64,000 nt of DNA from Candidatus Saccharimonadota bacterium. Lineage in GTDB: Bacteria > Patescibacteriota > Saccharimonadia > Saccharimonadales > Saccharimonadaceae. The notes beneath the pieces were generated by a model that was not told the DNA's origin, ran no database searches, and saw only the letters and a program-made list of their open reading frames with translations. This document shows, one piece after another, positions 25,787 to 35,756 of this stretch; position 1 is the stretch's first letter; every line of letters starts with the position of its first letter. The translations under genes were made by a program, and so were the position numbers. Location of the stretch: contig JAUMYN010000001.1 of assembly GCA_030528625.1 (NCBI GenBank), forward strand, positions 372,001 through 436,000. The letters run 5' to 3'.

Positions 25787-27115
25787 ATGAAGCCGACCGA
25801 CACTCCCTCGGATAATCGCCTCGTCACCCCTCCGCAACAGGGGCGTCCTTTTGCTGTACCAGCACGCGACTCGAGCGCCTCGCAACAGGCGGCGGCCGAG
25901 GTGATTCGAGGGCAAATCAACGCTATTTACAGTGGCGGATCGACCGAGGCTACCCCGCACACCACGCCGCAACCAGAACCGGTACCGACCGTCCAGCCCG
26001 AAGCAGCCGCGCACCACACCGCCAACCGCCAACCAGCAGCCGCCTCAGCCGCTCAAACGCCAGCGCCTCACGCCATGCGCACTGCGCCGCCAGCCGCCCA
26101 AGCCGCCTCGCCGCAACCAGCCGCTTCATCCTCTGCCGTATCGCCGACACCGGCGCGCCGACCGCAGGCTACTCCCGAGGAATGGCAGCAATACCACAGC
26201 GCCTGGCAGTCGTATTATCAGCAATATTACGAACGCTACTATATTCACCATCTCAACGCCAAGCGCCAGGAATTATCGCAGTTCTTAGAGCATCAGCCCG
26301 CACCCGCTCCCGCCGCCGACAGCAGTTTGTCCGAGCAGCAAGCGATAAACGAGATGCGCGCCAAAATTCGCCAAACCGTTCGCCAGTCCACCCAAAAACT
26401 CAAACGCTCGCGCCACTTCGTCCCGGTCGTGGCTGGCCTGGTGGTGATGGCGCTGTTTTTGGTTATCCAATTTAACCGCCAGATCATCGGCAGTATTCAC
26501 GCCTATGCCAGCCCGGGCAATATCGATCCGCAGTCCATCATCACCGACCCGACCGTCAACATCGATGTCGGCCCCGAACCGCGCATCCTGATTCCAAAAA
26601 TCAACGTCGATGCGCCAGTGATCTATGGTGTCGGGCCTGACGAGGCCTCTCAGGATAAGGCCATGGAAAAGGGCGTGGCGCATTTTTCTATCCCTGGCGC
26701 CAACGCCGTCCCAGGGCAAGTCGGCAACACGGTACTCGCCGGCCACTCTTCCAACGACGCTTTTGTTGCTGGCGCCTATAAATTTATCTTTGCCCGCAAT
26801 GAAAAGCTCGTCAAGGACGATATTATCTACCTTAATTATCAAAGCAAGCGCTACGTCTATAAAATCACTGCCATGGAGGTAGTGCTGCCTCATGAAGTCG
26901 GTAAGGTACAGCTCTCAACCACCAAGCCGATGCTTACTCTGGTCAGCTGCGTGCCACTGGGCCGTTCCGACAAGCGCCTTCTGGTCTTTGCCGAGCAAAT
27001 CAGTCCTGATCCGCAGACTGCCAGCAATGCAACCGCTGATACCGGCGCACCGTCCAGCAGTCATATCCCGGGCAACCCTGCGCCATCACTCATTGAACGG
27101 CTATTCGGCGCTTAG
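25787..27115 (+). CDS. Sortase with long Pro/Ala-rich N-terminal region
   Basis: The product is 442 residues from the ATG at 25787, 10 nt after TACAAT. The first 125 residues are Pro/Ala/Gln-rich, followed by a Tyr/Gln-rich helix (EEWQQYHSAWQSYYQQYYERYY), a basic stretch, a membrane helix (about residues 210-228) and the catalytic domain. The sortase signatures are TVLAGHSS (His), LTLVSC (Cys) and KRLLVFAEQ (Arg). Sortases join proteins to the cell wall or to pilins. The cytoplasmic low-complexity region is unusual. It leads a group of envelope genes. Confidence 0.92.
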   Translation: MKPTDTPSDNRLVTPPQQGRPFAVPARDSSASQQAAAEVIRGQINAIYSGGSTEATPHTTPQPEPVPTVQPEAAAHHTANRQPAAASAAQTPAPHAMRTAPPAAQAASPQPAASSSAVSPTPARRPQATPEEWQQYHSAWQSYYQQYYERYYIHHLNAKRQELSQFLEHQPAPAPAADSSLSEQQAINEMRAKIRQTVRQSTQKLKRSRHFVPVVAGLVVMALFLVIQFNRQIIGSIHAYASPGNIDPQSIITDPTVNIDVGPEPRILIPKINVDAPVIYGVGPDEASQDKAMEKGVAHFSIPGANAVPGQVGNTVLAGHSSNDAFVAGAYKFIFARNEKLVKDDIIYLNYQSKRYVYKITAMEVVLPHEVGKVQLSTTKPMLTLVSCVPLGRSDKRLLVFAEQISPDPQTASNATADTGAPSSSHIPGNPAPSLIERLFGA

Positions 27116-27118
27116 GTC

Positions 27119-28594
27119 TTAGGGCAGGGTCATCGCCAAGCGGCGCAGTACCACCGAACCATCAGCGCGCCGCTGCCAGCCATACAGCCATTTACCATCA
27201 GCCGACAGCGCCGCAGTAAACTCCGGGCTGGCCTCTAGCAGCGGCTGTTCATTCATGCCGTCAAATTCCTGCATCACCATCATGCCAGCGGCATCAATAT
27301 GCCACACATGAAACCCGTCCAGCCACGCCAGCGGCCGGCCGGCCGTCACCTTGACCTCGCGCGACACCGTCTGGCGCTCCAGATCATAACTGACAAACCC
27401 CGCCGCCTGGCGCGCCACCACAAACCGGCCGTTGCTACTAAATGACAGGTCGCTGACCGGTCGATTGATAGCTAGCTTTTTGGCTGAGGCTAGCAATGTC
27501 GAGAACGCTGTATCATCATCGTTCAACGCACCGTAATAGACCGTCACCATATCGCCCGCCGCCACTGCCACTGCGTCGCGATTGAAGTAGCGCGACACCC
27601 GAGCCTGCACGGGAATAGTCAACTGCTCAGCCCGCAGGCGCTGCACCATGCGTCCATTTGACCAACCCTTTTTCCACACGCCAACTACCCGCGACTGTTC
27701 GGTGCGCGCCACATAGACCAAGAGATCGTTATCGTGGAGCGCAAAAGACTCGACGTGCCGCACGATCGGACCGGAAATCGCCACACTACCAAGGTCGATA
27801 TGGCGCAGCGAGCCATCAACCTGCAACCCGTACAGCTCTCGGCCGCTCGTCCCCACCAAGCGAACATCCTGGAGTCGCAGTCCGGTCAGCTTGGAGATAT
27901 CAACCATCTCATCGGGCTTGTCCCGATCGAGCAGCAACCACTGCTGCGCCGCTGCGCCAGCCTGGGTATACTGATGCCGCAGCACCACATAGCGGCTGCC
28001 GCTATCCCACTGATGCAGCTGCCAGCGATGCGCCTGCGTCTCGCCATACGTATCCGCCACTGCCGTCTCCAACGGCTGCTGCCATACCTTGAACTCGGTC
28101 GTATCGCGCAGATCGCCCCATATCACCACCGGCTTGTCCTGTTGTATGCGTAGACCCACCACGCTGCGCCCATCTGGCGCAAACAGCGTCGCCGCCAGTC
28201 CGGTCGTCGTCCAGACATCAGTCACTCGACGTTCCGACGGCACCAGCCGCGCATAGTCCAAAAATGTCACCGTACCGCTCCGAATATCCAGCGTCTTTTG
28301 CCACGGCTCATAGCCCTTGAGCTTCATGCTGAACTGGCGCTGTCCAGGCGACGCCGTGGTCTTGGCATAGGTCGTCCCAATATCCTCGCCATCAACCGCC
28401 ACGCGAGCGCCCTTTGGGAAAGAATCAAATTGCACTAGTCCGGTCTGTTCTACGGTACGCGTCGTCAAATCAAGCCGGTAGCCCATCACATTAAACATCA
28501 CGGTTATTACCAAACCTATCATACTGAGCGTCATCACGGCATAGACCAGCGTCCGTCGCGCCAGCTCTTTTTTGCGATCTCGTTTTCGGTACAT
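27119..28594 (-). CDS. PEGA-domain membrane protein with beta-propeller-like ectodomain
   Basis: The product is 491 residues from the ATG at 28594 (10 nt after TATAAT), with a basic start (MYRKRDRKKELARR), a membrane helix (about 18-38), then a PEGA domain (VQFDSFPKGARVAVDGEDIGTT to KLKGYEPWQKTL, about 52-105). The remaining 380 residues are repeated strand units with Asp-Gly and Trp turns, such as LFAPDGRSVVGL and LSADGKWLYGW, resembling a WD40/TolB-type propeller. It probably faces the outside and binds wall components or partner proteins. It converges on the sortase gene. Confidence 0.8.
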   Translation of the reverse strand: MYRKRDRKKELARRTLVYAVMTLSMIGLVITVMFNVMGYRLDLTTRTVEQTGLVQFDSFPKGARVAVDGEDIGTTYAKTTASPGQRQFSMKLKGYEPWQKTLDIRSGTVTFLDYARLVPSERRVTDVWTTTGLAATLFAPDGRSVVGLRIQQDKPVVIWGDLRDTTEFKVWQQPLETAVADTYGETQAHRWQLHQWDSGSRYVVLRHQYTQAGAAAQQWLLLDRDKPDEMVDISKLTGLRLQDVRLVGTSGRELYGLQVDGSLRHIDLGSVAISGPIVRHVESFALHDNDLLVYVARTEQSRVVGVWKKGWSNGRMVQRLRAEQLTIPVQARVSRYFNRDAVAVAAGDMVTVYYGALNDDDTAFSTLLASAKKLAINRPVSDLSFSSNGRFVVARQAAGFVSYDLERQTVSREVKVTAGRPLAWLDGFHVWHIDAAGMMVMQEFDGMNEQPLLEASPEFTAALSADGKWLYGWQRRADGSVVLRRLAMTLP

Positions 28595-28684
28595 CGTGGG
28601 GCAAATTATACCACAAAAAGGCCCTTGCCAAAACCATAGCCGGTTTAGTATCATAGGGGGAGAATATGAGGGTAAGGGGATAGT

Positions 28685-29740
28685 GTGAAACAGAACTCTA
28701 TTATGATCAATGGGCGAGCCTATAGCGCCGTGACTGGGTTGCCGCTGAAAGTAAGCGAGGCGAGCCCCGCTGCACTATCATCATCGGCCGCCGACGCCGC
28801 CGCACCGCGCCCATCACGCGGCGTACCAATCACGCAGCTACACGCACCAAGCACCCAGGCCTCAGCCATCCTAAAACGCCGCTATGTCTCTCAGCCAGCC
28901 AAGGCGCCGCTGGCCAGCCGCGCCAAACGCGTCAAGGTCGCCGTAGCCCGCACCGATGCCATCAGCAAATTCAACCCTGTTGCCGCACCCGCACCGACGC
29001 CGCGCCCGACCACTCCCGACCGACCAGCCGAGCCGCATCCTATGGTCGTCCGAGCTACCCGCCGCCAGCCGTTGGCCGATAAGCGGCCGTCTCGTCCGTC
29101 GCTGGCCACCCAGCCGAAACCGTCCCGTTCAGCGCCAAACGCCGCACTGGAAGTATCGCGTTCGCCGCACGCGCCGCGTTCTGCCGCACCCAAACCAGCC
29201 GCCGTACTCAAGCAAGAGGCTATCACTGAGGCGCTCAGCCGTACCATTGACACCCCGAAGCATCCGCATCGCGCCAAGCGCCAGCCAAAACGCCGCAGCT
29301 GGCTCAGTCTGGCTCCAGCCGGCCTGGCGGTTATGTTGCTAGGCGGTTATTTTACCTATCTGAGCATGCCAAACATCTCGGTGCGCGTCGCCGCCATCCA
29401 GTCTGGTATTGATGCCAGTTATCCCGGCTATCGACCAAGCGGCTACAGCCTGCGCGGGCCAATTCGCGTCCACACCGGCGAGGTCAGTATGCGCTTTGCC
29501 TATGCTGGCGGCGATCAGCATTTCACCATCACGCAGCAAAAAACCGACTGGGATACGGCCGCTGTCAAACAGTTTGTTGATCAAAAAACCAGCCACGCCG
29601 GCGTCTCGCTGGTCAATGGCTTGACAATTTACACCTATGATGGCAACGCTGCCTGGACGGATGGCGGCATCCTCTACCAAATCACCGGTAACGCGCCGCT
29701 TTCCAGCGACCAGCTGCAGCGCATCGCTACCAGCTTGTAG
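28685..29740 (+). CDS. Membrane-anchored protein with DUF4367-like C-terminal domain
   Basis: The 351-residue protein starts at a GTG preceded by AAGGGG. The first 200 residues are a basic Pro/Ala/Ser-rich cytoplasmic region. One membrane helix (about 208-225) follows, then a 120-residue extracellular domain with YPGYRPSGYSLRGPIRVHTGEVSMRFAYAGGDQHFTITQQKTDWD, which looks like DUF4367/anti-sigma-associated lipoprotein sensors. It may sense the envelope (inference). It lies downstream of the divergent PEGA gene. Confidence 0.65.
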   Translation: MKQNSIMINGRAYSAVTGLPLKVSEASPAALSSSAADAAAPRPSRGVPITQLHAPSTQASAILKRRYVSQPAKAPLASRAKRVKVAVARTDAISKFNPVAAPAPTPRPTTPDRPAEPHPMVVRATRRQPLADKRPSRPSLATQPKPSRSAPNAALEVSRSPHAPRSAAPKPAAVLKQEAITEALSRTIDTPKHPHRAKRQPKRRSWLSLAPAGLAVMLLGGYFTYLSMPNISVRVAAIQSGIDASYPGYRPSGYSLRGPIRVHTGEVSMRFAYAGGDQHFTITQQKTDWDTAAVKQFVDQKTSHAGVSLVNGLTIYTYDGNAAWTDGGILYQITGNAPLSSDQLQRIATSL

Positions 29741-29821
29741 TCCTTGAATTTTCGTGCTATACTCACGGCCATAGTAACAAATGGCTCGGCGAGTGGGCGG
29801 ATGGAGCAGAAGGGACAGGAT

Positions 29822-30796
29822 ATGACACTCAGGAATATATGGCGGGCAAGTGAGGCGCACTCAGGACGTCGGTACCCTGAGGGGGGCGATGCGAATAAAC
29901 AGGAAGCCGACACACCAGAGGGAGAAACACCGGTAACGTTATCTGTGCTACAGCAGGGGATAAATCAGGTTCGTGCGGTTCAACGAAACGCCAACACTCT
30001 CGTCGAACAGGCAAGACAGGAACACCTTGGGCCATTCATAGAAGCCATAAAGGGCGTGTTAGAGAAACTCCCGAGCGACGAAGACATCGGGCGATGCTAC
30101 TGGGGGGCTCGCGAGCGACTCGAAAGACTCCTTCGTGAGAAAGAGCTCAGCGGGAAAGCGCTTCGGGCATATAGAGAGTCTGAATACTGTACAGATGCTC
30201 TCGAGGACACCCCTATTACCGATGGACTCAACGCAAATGAACGCAAAGAATGCCAGCAAGCTATCGTAGCCGCCACTATAGACAACGCTATCCGTGATCA
30301 GCTGCTTTCCATCTTAGGAGTCTTAACGTCCAGCCCTCCAACCATAAGTTACGATCGTAAGTCAACCCCCGATGGAAAGCGCGTCAAGGAAATAAAGCGA
30401 CCTGTCGCTTATGTTTATAGCAACACAACACCCGAGCACGTACACGGCCCTCTTATGGTGGAATTCAACCCCCAGCAGCCAGATTCTCATATTAAGGTAG
30501 ACATGCTGGACCCAGCCACACGTCATGACAGCAAACAGACCGCTCAAGATCAGGACGGCATCGAACTGTCGCCCCTCGCAGTCGCACTGTGCGATAGAAT
30601 ACGCGAGCGGCTGAAGGAGCTTGGTGTTAATGGCTTGGTCAAAGTAAAGCTCGTGTCATATTACAAGGGCCCCAGTAGGGGCACTACGGATATCCTGCTA
30701 TCAACTGAGCTGCCGACCGCTAATTCCGAGCAAGCTCCTAGCGGGCAACCCAGCCAGCTAGGGCAGGCGGCGCTGCGCGGCAGCGTGCATCCCTAG
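29822..30796 (+). CDS. Unknown 324-residue protein
   Basis: The start is set at 29822 because the promoter (TTGTAG, 17 nt, TATACT near 29756-29761) and an AAGGGA site lie upstream, while a longer in-frame start is ahead of the transcript. The N-terminal half is helical and charged; the C-terminal half has strands such as VAYVYSNTTPEHVHGPLMVEF and LVKVKLVSYYKG. No known motif, signal or membrane helix is seen. It may form an operon-like pair with the next unknown gene, although that gene has its own TATACT. Function unknown. Confidence 0.6.
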   Translation: MTLRNIWRASEAHSGRRYPEGGDANKQEADTPEGETPVTLSVLQQGINQVRAVQRNANTLVEQARQEHLGPFIEAIKGVLEKLPSDEDIGRCYWGARERLERLLREKELSGKALRAYRESEYCTDALEDTPITDGLNANERKECQQAIVAATIDNAIRDQLLSILGVLTSSPPTISYDRKSTPDGKRVKEIKRPVAYVYSNTTPEHVHGPLMVEFNPQQPDSHIKVDMLDPATRHDSKQTAQDQDGIELSPLAVALCDRIRERLKELGVNGLVKVKLVSYYKGPSRGTTDILLSTELPTANSEQAPSGQPSQLGQAALRGSVHP

Positions 30797-30865
30797 TCTG
30801 ACACGGTAGAATGCGCTATACTAAACATAGCAATTAGCGGGTGGGGAAGAGGAGTATAAGGAGTT

Positions 30866-31654
30866 ATGGCGAAGCAGAATCATGAAAAACATAGCGCCCA
30901 TATGTATACTGAGGTCACTCAGCAAGAACAGGGAGAGCGTCCGGCGGACGAGAAAGCCATTAGGCAGAGACTGGGAGCGCTGGCTGCGAAAATTGCTTTA
31001 CTAGAGGGCAATATAGCAGAAGTTAGGGAGGAGCAAGCACGGCTAGCGCAGCTCCAGCAAAACCGCGAGGAGAGTGGAGCGTCCGCTGGAGAGCTGCCAA
31101 ATAAATACAAAAACAGGCTAGAGGAGCTAATGGAGATCGCACAAAAACCGCCAACTCCCGCCAGTAGAAATTTCCAGATTGATTGTGAGCTTGACCCATC
31201 GAAAGTGAAGGGTAAGACTGATCAAGAGTGGGCGAAGCTGAGGGAGGAAGGGGACCTTATTTTTGATACCCAGGTGATAGGGGGTATCGTGCCTACCCTC
31301 ACTGTATTCCTTACAGGACTTGCCTCGCGCGACTCGAGCCCATCTGCGCATACATCATCTGGCTCAGTCAATTCAAAGGAGCAACCACTGTACCTAACAC
31401 GCACCCTTGTACTAAGCAGCGACTGCCCTCGCAGCGGGGAGCAACTACCCAAATATCCGCACTTCTTCCCGAAAGAGGAGCTCAATCACCCTGAATTTGT
31501 CCTTGCAACTTTACGAGAAATCGTCAAAGAAACCTACCATCCTGAAGTCGTTAGACACCTATCCTTTGAGTCAATACAGCGCGGCGATAACCCTGTTTGT
31601 TACTTTATGCGCATACATGCCGAACCGGCCCCGGCGCCCGATGAAGTACGGTAA
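30866..31654 (+). CDS. Unknown protein with N-terminal coiled coil
   Basis: The 262-residue product starts at an ATG 2 nt after AAGGAG. Residues 25-70 form a predicted coiled coil (IRQRLGALAAKIALLEGNIAEVREEQARLAQLQ). The rest mixes strands and helices, with FQIDCELDPSKVKG and LTRTLVLSSDCP. No family is recognised. TATACT lies about 45 nt upstream. Like the gene before it, codon use is less GC-rich than in housekeeping genes. Confidence 0.6.
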   Translation: MAKQNHEKHSAHMYTEVTQQEQGERPADEKAIRQRLGALAAKIALLEGNIAEVREEQARLAQLQQNREESGASAGELPNKYKNRLEELMEIAQKPPTPASRNFQIDCELDPSKVKGKTDQEWAKLREEGDLIFDTQVIGGIVPTLTVFLTGLASRDSSPSAHTSSGSVNSKEQPLYLTRTLVLSSDCPRSGEQLPKYPHFFPKEELNHPEFVLATLREIVKETYHPEVVRHLSFESIQRGDNPVCYFMRIHAEPAPAPDEVR

Positions 31655-31686
31655 GGTTTCGCTCGCCGCTGTGCTATAATCACCTC

Positions 31687-33120
31687 ATGACTATTCGCAC
31701 TCGTTTCGCACCATCACCAACTGGCTATATTCACGTCGGCAATGTTCGGGCGGCGCTGTTTCCGTGGCTGCTGACGCGCCAGCAGGGCGGAACGTTCATC
31801 TTGCGTATTGAAGATACCGACCGAGCACGCTTTGTGCCAGGAGCCGAGGATCTCATCCTCGACACGCTGGAGTGGCTGGGTTTGGACTGGGACGAAGGGC
31901 CGCGCCGCGGTGGCGAGCATGGGCCGTATCATCAGTCGGAACGCCTGGCTATCTATCACCGCTGGGCCCAAAAACTCATCGACAAGGGCCTGGCCTACGC
32001 CGATCCGTACACGCCGGAGGAAGTGCAGGGTTTTCGCGAGGAGGCGCGCGCCGCCAAAAAGGCCTTTTTGTACCGTGATTATCGTCCTGCTAATCCGCCA
32101 GAATGGGATGGCACCCAGCCGCTGCGCTTTCGGGTGGCGGAACCAAAGCGCTATACCTGGCACGACCCAGTGATGGGTGAGCTATCGGCTGGGCCAGAGG
32201 CGCTGGACGATTTCATCCTTATCAAGGCCGACGGGTATCCGACGTATAATTTTGCCCATATCGTCGACGACGCCGAGATGGGCGTGACGCATGTCATCCG
32301 GGGCCTGGAGTATATTTCCAGCATCCCGCGCTACCTTAGTTTGTACGAGGCGCTGGAATTGACGCCGCCAGTGCTGGCGTGTCTGCCGCATATTATGGCG
32401 CCCGATGGCAAGAAAAAACTCGGTAAGCGCGACGGCGCCAAAAGCGTGACTGATTACCGGACCGACGGCATTTTGCCTGAAGCGATGCTGAATTTTTTGG
32501 CCTCCATGGGCTGGAATGACGGCACTGAGCAGGAGCTATTTAGCCGCCAGGAGTTGATTGAAAAGTTCAGTCTGGAGCGGGTGCAGCGTTCGGGCGCGCG
32601 TTTTGACGAAAAGCGCCTCTTGTGGATGAATGGGCAGTGGATTCGACGCCTAGAGCTTGATGATCTATTGCAGCGCGTAGCACAGTACTGGCCGGCGGCC
32701 GCCAGCGCTTATGATGAAGCCTATCGCCGCCAGGTGCTCGGCCTGGTGCAAGACCGCTTGAAAACCCTGGCCGAGCTGCCGATGATGAGCCGCTATTTCT
32801 TTGAGGAGCCCCAGACTCATCCAGCGCTGATCAGTGATAACAAGCAGCTGGCCAAGTTGACCGAAGAAGAACGGCGGCAGCTGCTGCGAACGACCCGCGA
32901 GGCGCTAGCGACCTTGGATAATTGGACACCCGAAACCATTCAGGATACGCTGAACCAACTACTTGAGACAACTGGTCAAAAACCAGGTATTCTGTTCAGC
33001 CTGATTCGCATCGTTACCACTTGGGCGCCGTTTAGTCCGCAACTGAATGACACGCTGGCGCTGCTTGGCCGCGAGCGTAGCCTGGCACGACTAGCGGCCG
33101 TTACCGACCCGAAAGCATAG
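31687..33120 (+). CDS. gltX: Glutamyl-tRNA synthetase
   Basis: The 477-residue class I synthetase has the HIGH-type motif HVGN at 16-19 in FAPSPTGYIHVGNVRAALF and the KMSKS-type motif KKLGKRDGA. The C-terminal helical anticodon-binding domain has the usual length. It charges tRNA-Glu (and perhaps tRNA-Gln for later amidation). TATAAT ends 6 nt before the ATG. Confidence 0.97.
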   Translation: MTIRTRFAPSPTGYIHVGNVRAALFPWLLTRQQGGTFILRIEDTDRARFVPGAEDLILDTLEWLGLDWDEGPRRGGEHGPYHQSERLAIYHRWAQKLIDKGLAYADPYTPEEVQGFREEARAAKKAFLYRDYRPANPPEWDGTQPLRFRVAEPKRYTWHDPVMGELSAGPEALDDFILIKADGYPTYNFAHIVDDAEMGVTHVIRGLEYISSIPRYLSLYEALELTPPVLACLPHIMAPDGKKKLGKRDGAKSVTDYRTDGILPEAMLNFLASMGWNDGTEQELFSRQELIEKFSLERVQRSGARFDEKRLLWMNGQWIRRLELDDLLQRVAQYWPAAASAYDEAYRRQVLGLVQDRLKTLAELPMMSRYFFEEPQTHPALISDNKQLAKLTEEERRQLLRTTREALATLDNWTPETIQDTLNQLLETTGQKPGILFSLIRIVTTWAPFSPQLNDTLALLGRERSLARLAAVTDPKA

Positions 33121-33153
33121 CTCCAAAGATGGCGCTTATGGTATACTAACCTC

Positions 33154-34242
33154 ATGAACACGCCAAAACCCTCGCTCACACCGCCTCTGTCAACCAAACC
33201 GCGCCGCCGCTTCTGGGCTTGGCTCCAGCGGCATCATGTGGCGCTGACGCTGGTGTGCGCCAGTGCGGTCATTGCTGGCATTTTCATCGTGGCGGTGACG
33301 TCGCTGCGTTTTAGCGATACACCGCTGACATTCCTACCCAAGAAAAAGCCAGCGGAGAAGTTTTATTCGCAGCTCACTGGTCTGGAGGTGGCTGATGCCG
33401 CTGCTCTCAAGCAGCCAGTCACCGCAGTGATGATCGAAAACAGCCCTGACGCGCGTCCGCAGTCTGGCCTGAAAGCGGCCGGCGTGGTTTACGAAGCAGT
33501 GGCCGAGGGCGGGATTACCCGCTTTATGGCGCTGTATCAAGGAGATAAGCCGCAGCTTATCGGGCCGGTGCGCAGCCTGCGTCTGTACTATCTGCAATGG
33601 GCGACGCCATATCAAGCGTCCATCGCCCACGTTGGCGGCAGCGGCAATGCCCTCAGCGAAGTCCGCAGCGGCCGCTACCGCGATATCGATCAGTTCTTCA
33701 ATGCTGGCAGCTACTGGCGAGCGCGCGATCGCTATGCGCCGCACAATATGTATACATCAGGGGCCAAGCTTGACGAACTCAACCGCGCCAAAGGCTATAC
33801 CGAATCCGTTTTCGCTGGCCCGCCGCGCACTGATGGCAAACCCGCCGAAACTCCAAACGCTACCAACATCACCGTCTCGTTTAGCAGCCCGCTGTACAGC
33901 ACAGCGTATACGTACGACAAAGCATCAAACAGCTATCTGCGATCGCTGGCCGGCGCCGCGCATGCCGACCGCGAGGCTGGACGGCTGGCGCCAAACGTCG
34001 TCGCCGTCATTGAAGTCAGCGCTCATGGCCGCGGCGATGGCTACGAAGATCTCCGAACCACCGGCAGCGGCAAGGCGCACCTGTTCCAGAACGGCACCGT
34101 CATCGCTGCCACCTGGAAGAAAGCCTCGCCAACCAGCGCCCTTGAGTTTGTTGATAGCGACCAAAAGCCGATTCAGCTTCAGCGCGGACAGCTATGGGTC
34201 GCCGCCATCACTCCAGGGCGGGGGAGCGTGTCGTGGCAGTAG
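33154..34242 (+). CDS. DUF3048 (YerB-like) membrane-anchored protein
   Basis: The 362-residue protein has one N-terminal membrane helix (about 25-48) and two DUF3048 parts. The first holds TAVMIENSPDARPQSGL, VYEAVAEGGITRFMALYQ and IGPVRSLRLYYL; the second holds a C-terminal segment ending GQLWVAAITPGRGSVSW. YerB-type proteins are extracellular and of unknown function. TATACT ends 6 nt before the ATG. The last 10 bases overlap the following kinase gene. Confidence 0.9.
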   Translation: MNTPKPSLTPPLSTKPRRRFWAWLQRHHVALTLVCASAVIAGIFIVAVTSLRFSDTPLTFLPKKKPAEKFYSQLTGLEVADAAALKQPVTAVMIENSPDARPQSGLKAAGVVYEAVAEGGITRFMALYQGDKPQLIGPVRSLRLYYLQWATPYQASIAHVGGSGNALSEVRSGRYRDIDQFFNAGSYWRARDRYAPHNMYTSGAKLDELNRAKGYTESVFAGPPRTDGKPAETPNATNITVSFSSPLYSTAYTYDKASNSYLRSLAGAAHADREAGRLAPNVVAVIEVSAHGRGDGYEDLRTTGSGKAHLFQNGTVIAATWKKASPTSALEFVDSDQKPIQLQRGQLWVAAITPGRGSVSWQ

Positions 34243-35747
34243 CCCACGGCAAGCAATTGCGTGATTTTCGCCGCTCCTATCGCCGAACGGCTGTGGCTGT
34301 CATTGTCGTCAGTCAACTGGCAGTCAGCTTGGGGCTGGGCGGCCTGTTACTATTGTTCCAGTTCAGCCATTGGCACGACCCGAGCTTTTGGCTGCTCACT
34401 ATCGGGTTATGGGCGGGCGGCAGCGGACTGCTCCTGGCGCTGCTGCCACTGATTACCGAGCCAATGCTGGGCGTCCTGGCGGCCCTGGCACACAAAACCG
34501 GCGAGCCAACCACCCTAACACCGCCCAATCCCAATGCCAAGCGGCACGAAGCGACTGGCTACAAAACCGTCTTGCAAGCTATTTACGCCACCGAGCCAAC
34601 CACCGCACCAACCGCTGAATCCAGCACCTTGCTGTCGCGGGCACTGAACCATACCAGCTGCGGTATCGTGGTTCTCAACCCCAAAAAGCAAATTATCTCG
34701 GCCAATACAGCAGCGCCCATTGCTAAACGCCCCGACGGCACGCTCTACCTGGCGCTGGATTTTCTGGACGACGTATCACTTGATGACTGGCTGGCGGAGA
34801 TGGAAGCCAAAGCTATTAGCGGCGAGCGGCAGTGGCGACGCGTCAGTACCAGCCCGCACGCACCTCTAGAGCAAAAGCTGTACGACATCACCGCGTCGTA
34901 TCAACGCGGCCAACCTGGCGAGACGGTTATCGTATTGTTTGATCGCTCGGCGCAGTATCTTCCCGAAGAAGAAGATCTCAATTTCATCGCTTTTGCAGCC
35001 CATGAACTGCGCGGCCCGATTACCGTGATTCGCGGCTATCTCGATGTATTGGAGCAAGAGCTGGCCGACCGCCTGCACGGTGATGAACATGAACTGATGG
35101 AACGGCTGACTGTTTCGGCCAATCGCTTGTCGAGCTATATCAACAATATTCTCAACGTCGCTCGCTTTGATCGGCATCATCTAAAGGTGCATCTAGTGGA
35201 GGATACGGTGGCGCATATTTATGCCTCAATTGCCGACGACATGCAGCTGCGCGCCCAGACTCAGCACCGCCTGCTTAGTGTGACCATTCCCGACAACTTG
35301 CCGACCGTGGCTGCCGATCGCGGTAGCATCGGCGAAGTTATCGCTAATCTGATTGACAATGCCATCAAATACAGCTTTGAAGGCGGCGTCATCACCGTCA
35401 CCGCCGAGCAAAAAGGCGACTTCGTGGAAGTGGCCGTCAGCGACAACGGCGTCGGCATGCCAGCCAATGTGGTAGAAAATCTGTTTCGCAAATTTTACCG
35501 CTCGCATCGCAGCCGCGAAACCGTCGCCGGCACCGGCATCGGCCTCTATATCTGCAAAGCCTTTGTCGAAAGCCACGGCGGTAATATCACGGCGCGCAGC
35601 CGCGAACACGAGGGGTCAACCTTTTCGTTCACTCTTCCGATTTACGACACCGTCAAAGACAAGCTACTTGAGGACGGCCAGCTCAATCAGCGACTCATCC
35701 GCCACGGCGGCGGTTGGATTAAAAATCACGCAATGTATCGGGAATAG
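34233..35747 (+). CDS. Sensor histidine kinase
   Basis: The product is 504 residues from a GTG at 34233, chosen because it overlaps the upstream stop by 10 bp and has GGGGGAG upstream. Two membrane helices (about 18-42 and 50-75) with almost no external loop are followed by a PAS-like segment, a HisKA domain with the phosphorylated His257 in FAAHELRGPI, and HATPase_c with NLIDNAIKY, DNGVGMP and GTGIGLYI. It therefore senses inside the membrane or cytoplasm. It forms an operon with the receiver protein that follows after 9 nt. Confidence 0.93.
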   Translation: MAVAHGKQLRDFRRSYRRTAVAVIVVSQLAVSLGLGGLLLLFQFSHWHDPSFWLLTIGLWAGGSGLLLALLPLITEPMLGVLAALAHKTGEPTTLTPPNPNAKRHEATGYKTVLQAIYATEPTTAPTAESSTLLSRALNHTSCGIVVLNPKKQIISANTAAPIAKRPDGTLYLALDFLDDVSLDDWLAEMEAKAISGERQWRRVSTSPHAPLEQKLYDITASYQRGQPGETVIVLFDRSAQYLPEEEDLNFIAFAAHELRGPITVIRGYLDVLEQELADRLHGDEHELMERLTVSANRLSSYINNILNVARFDRHHLKVHLVEDTVAHIYASIADDMQLRAQTQHRLLSVTIPDNLPTVAADRGSIGEVIANLIDNAIKYSFEGGVITVTAEQKGDFVEVAVSDNGVGMPANVVENLFRKFYRSHRSRETVAGTGIGLYICKAFVESHGGNITARSREHEGSTFSFTLPIYDTVKDKLLEDGQLNQRLIRHGGGWIKNHAMYRE

Positions 35748-35756
35748 GAGGGGACG

